From positions 1 to 6,786 of the forward strand of contig PXAW01000282.1 in assembly GCA_003567055.1 (NCBI GenBank): a DNA stretch of 6,786 nt. The letters run 5' to 3'. Made by a program: the position numbers and the translations under genes. This stretch comes from Hyphomicrobiales bacterium. GTDB taxonomy: Bacteria > Pseudomonadota > Alphaproteobacteria > Rhizobiales > Beijerinckiaceae. The notes beneath the pieces were generated by a model. It was not told where the DNA came from and did no database searches. It was given only the letters and a program-made list of their open reading frames with translations. Below, piece by piece: positions 5,050-6,786 of this stretch. Each line of letters starts with the position of its first letter. The first letter of the stretch is position 1.

Positions 5050-6585
5050 GTGAGCGTATCGACGAAGACAGTGGCTGTGATCGGTGGTGGCCTCGGCGGG
5101 CTCGCATCCGCCTGCGTGCTCGGCGCGCGCGGCCACGAGGTGACGCTCTACGACAAGAACGACTGGGTCGGCGGCAAGGCGGCGGTGTTCAGCGAGGGCG
5201 GCTTTCGCTTCGATATGGGGCCGACCATCCTCACCGTCCCGCGCGTGCTGGAGCGGATCTTCGCCGAAGCCGGGCGCGACCTGAACGATTACCTCGATCT
5301 GCGCCGCCTCGACCCGCAATGGGGCTGCTTCTTCGATGACGGCACCCGCTTCGATCTCGCCGAGAATGTCGAGGAGATGGCGGTCGCCATGGACAAGTTC
5401 TCGCCCGGGCGCGGCAATGGCGAAGGCTATCGCAAGTTCCAGGCGATGTCGGAAAACCTGCACGGCGTCTCCGAGCGTTTCTTCTTCTGGAAGGCGGTGG
5501 AGGATCTGTTCGATACGATCGATGTGCGCGCCAATCTCAACCCCGACACCCTGCGCGACGTGATGAGCCTGCGCATGGGCAGGACGGTGGCCGGCACCAT
5601 CCGCTCCCATGTCAAGGATGAGCGCCTCGCGCAGATGCTCGACCATTTCACGCAATATGTCGGCTCCAACCCCTATGGCTCCCCGGCAGTGCTCTGCGCC
5701 ATCGCGCATATGCAGGCTGCCGAGGGGATCTGGTATCCGATGGGCGGCACCCGCGCCGTGGCGGAGGCGCTGGCCAAGCTCGCCGGCGAACTCGGCGCGA
5801 CGCTCAGGCCATCGACAGAGATCACAGGCCTCGACATGGAAAACGGCGCGGTCAAGGGCGTGAAGCGCGCGGATGGCGGCGTCGAGCCCTTCGATTGCGT
5901 CGTCTCCAACATGGATTCGATCCGCACCTATCGCGAGCTCGTCGGCGGCGATATCGGGGCGCGCTATGACCGCAAGGGCTTCGAGCCGGCCTGTTCGGGC
6001 GTGGTGCTCTATCTCGGCCTGAACAAGCGCTACGACCACATCCTGCACCACGATTTCGTCTTCTCGCGCGATGCACATGAGGAATTCGATCATATCTATA
6101 ACAAAGGCGAGCCGGCGCCGGATCCGACCGCCTATCTCTGTGCACCGAGTTCCACAGATCCCTCCGTGGCACCCGAGGGCGGGGAAGCTTTGTACGTGCT
6201 GGTGCATACCCCCTATCTGCGCCCGCATCACGACTGGTCGCAGATGTTCCCGGCCTATCGCCAGGTGATCCTCGACAAGCTCAAGCGCACCGCCGGGATG
6301 GCGGATATCGAAGAGCGCATTGTGGTCGAGCGCCATCTCACGCCGCAGGACATCCACGACCGCTACAAGGTGCTCAACGGCGCGATCTACGGGCTCGCCA
6401 GCCATGGCCGCTTCCTCGGCGCCTTCAAGCCCGGCAACCGCTCGCGCGATGTGAAGGGGCTGTATCTCGCCGGCGGCGCGGCCCATCCCGGGCCGGGCAT
6501 GCCGATGGTGATGATGTCGGGCTGGATCGCCGCCGACGCGCTCGACCAGGACGCACGCGGGCCCGCTCTCCAGCAAGCGTCCTGA
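5050..6585 (+). CDS. CrtN/CrtP/CrtD-like FAD-dependent carotenoid desaturase or oxidase
   Basis: This 511-residue protein is of the same superfamily as the desaturase upstream and of typical length. The FAD Rossmann motif VAVIGGGLGG spans residues 8-17, with D35 at the end of strand two, GGK at 41-43 and DMGPT at 55-59. The C-terminal signature GGAAHPGPGMP (475-485) is followed by VMMSGWIAAD. It shares block structure with the first desaturase (for example YPMGG here against HPMGG there) but is clearly diverged. It is a paralogue with a separate step, not a recent duplicate. In C30 pathways the second enzyme of such a pair is often CrtP-like, oxidising terminal methyl groups; CrtD-type desaturation is the main alternative. 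I cannot choose between them from sequence. Translation starts at GTG with a good ribosome site. The next gene begins 7 bases after the stop, so they are co-transcribed. Confidence 0.93.
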   Translation: MSVSTKTVAVIGGGLGGLASACVLGARGHEVTLYDKNDWVGGKAAVFSEGGFRFDMGPTILTVPRVLERIFAEAGRDLNDYLDLRRLDPQWGCFFDDGTRFDLAENVEEMAVAMDKFSPGRGNGEGYRKFQAMSENLHGVSERFFFWKAVEDLFDTIDVRANLNPDTLRDVMSLRMGRTVAGTIRSHVKDERLAQMLDHFTQYVGSNPYGSPAVLCAIAHMQAAEGIWYPMGGTRAVAEALAKLAGELGATLRPSTEITGLDMENGAVKGVKRADGGVEPFDCVVSNMDSIRTYRELVGGDIGARYDRKGFEPACSGVVLYLGLNKRYDHILHHDFVFSRDAHEEFDHIYNKGEPAPDPTAYLCAPSSTDPSVAPEGGEALYVLVHTPYLRPHHDWSQMFPAYRQVILDKLKRTAGMADIEERIVVERHLTPQDIHDRYKVLNGAIYGLASHGRFLGAFKPGNRSRDVKGLYLAGGAAHPGPGMPMVMMSGWIAADALDQDARGPALQQAS

Positions 6586-6592
6586 GGGCGCC

Positions 6593-6786
6593 ATGGCGGC
6601 GGATGAGCCAACCCGCGCGCGGCTGGATCGCCTCGCCGCGCGACTGCCGGAGGCCACGCGCCCGACCCGGCGCCGCAAGCCGCGCGTGGTCAGTTTCTTC
6701 ACGCGCCATTTCGACCGCTATTTCCGCCGCCACATGAACGCCCTGCGCCTCGCGCAATGGGGCGCACCGCCCGATCTGCGCGATGA
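6593..6786 (+). CDS. 5' end of a putative acyltransferase gene, cut by the window
   Basis: An open frame runs from the ATG at 6593 to the window edge, giving 64 complete codons with no stop. GAGGG (6584-6588), overlapping the stop of the previous gene, is a plausible ribosome site and implies translational coupling. The visible part is very basic (TRPTRRRKPR at about 22-31), then amphipathic: VVSFFTRHFDRYFRRHMNAL, followed by RLAQWGAPPD. That pattern resembles the membrane-associated N-terminus of lysophospholipid (PlsC-like) acyltransferases, in which the HxxxxD catalytic motif comes shortly after. That motif would lie outside the window, so the family call is a guess from memory of similar proteins and of carotenoid clusters. 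If right, the enzyme would acylate a carotenoid, its sugar moiety or a lipid at the inner face of the membrane. Confidence 0.72.
   Translation, partial: MAADEPTRARLDRLAARLPEATRPTRRRKPRVVSFFTRHFDRYFRRHMNALRLAQWGAPPDLRD

Noticed and set aside
4915..6702. A 595-codon open frame on the minus strand opposite the second desaturase
   Set aside because: It spans almost the whole of a well-supported gene on the other strand. Its translation is the R/A/H/D-rich low-information type produced by antisense GC-rich codons, and no family motif is visible.

Overview
The window is a high-GC stretch with dense coding, strong GC3 bias and Shine-Dalgarno-led starts. It looks like an alphaproteobacterium of the Hyphomicrobiales (Methylobacterium/Salinarimonas-like). 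That placement is an inference from gene content and composition, not from a marker gene.

Layout: (1) 92-1114 (+) is a Gfo/Idh/MocA-family NAD(P)-dependent sugar oxidoreductase of the type common in surface-glycan loci. (2) 1246-2067 (+) is an exported protein of no family I recognise. (3) 2094-2552 (-) is a small, very acidic protein with an apparent internal duplication, convergent with gene 2. (4) 2553-2820 is a divergent intergenic region with unusually rich structure: a 67-nt segment that can fold into a three-way junction, several short palindromes, a repeated TGCAC/GATAA-type motif and a possible ECF-sigma-like promoter. (5) 2821-6786 (+) is a compact operon: a CrtI/CrtN-type FAD desaturase, an exported DUF2141 protein, a second CrtN/CrtP/CrtD-type FAD desaturase or oxidase, and the first 64 codons of a gene that may encode a lysophospholipid-type acyltransferase and runs off the right edge.

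The operon reads as carotenoid biosynthesis. The two desaturases would unsaturate and/or oxidise a polyene backbone. The acyltransferase, if correctly identified, would acylate a carotenoid or its sugar. The DUF2141 protein would act outside the cytoplasmic membrane in an unknown role. No synthase (CrtB, CrtM or HpnCDE) lies in the window, so C30 versus C40 chemistry cannot be settled here. The arrangement resembles what I remember of methylobacterial C30 (squalene-derived) carotenoid clusters. Gene 1 could supply or modify a sugar for the same products, but nothing in the sequence proves that link.

I saw no rRNA, tRNA, CRISPR array, insertion sequence or phage gene. The most unusual signals are the three-way-junction element at 2583-2649 and the duplicated architecture of the acidic protein beside it.
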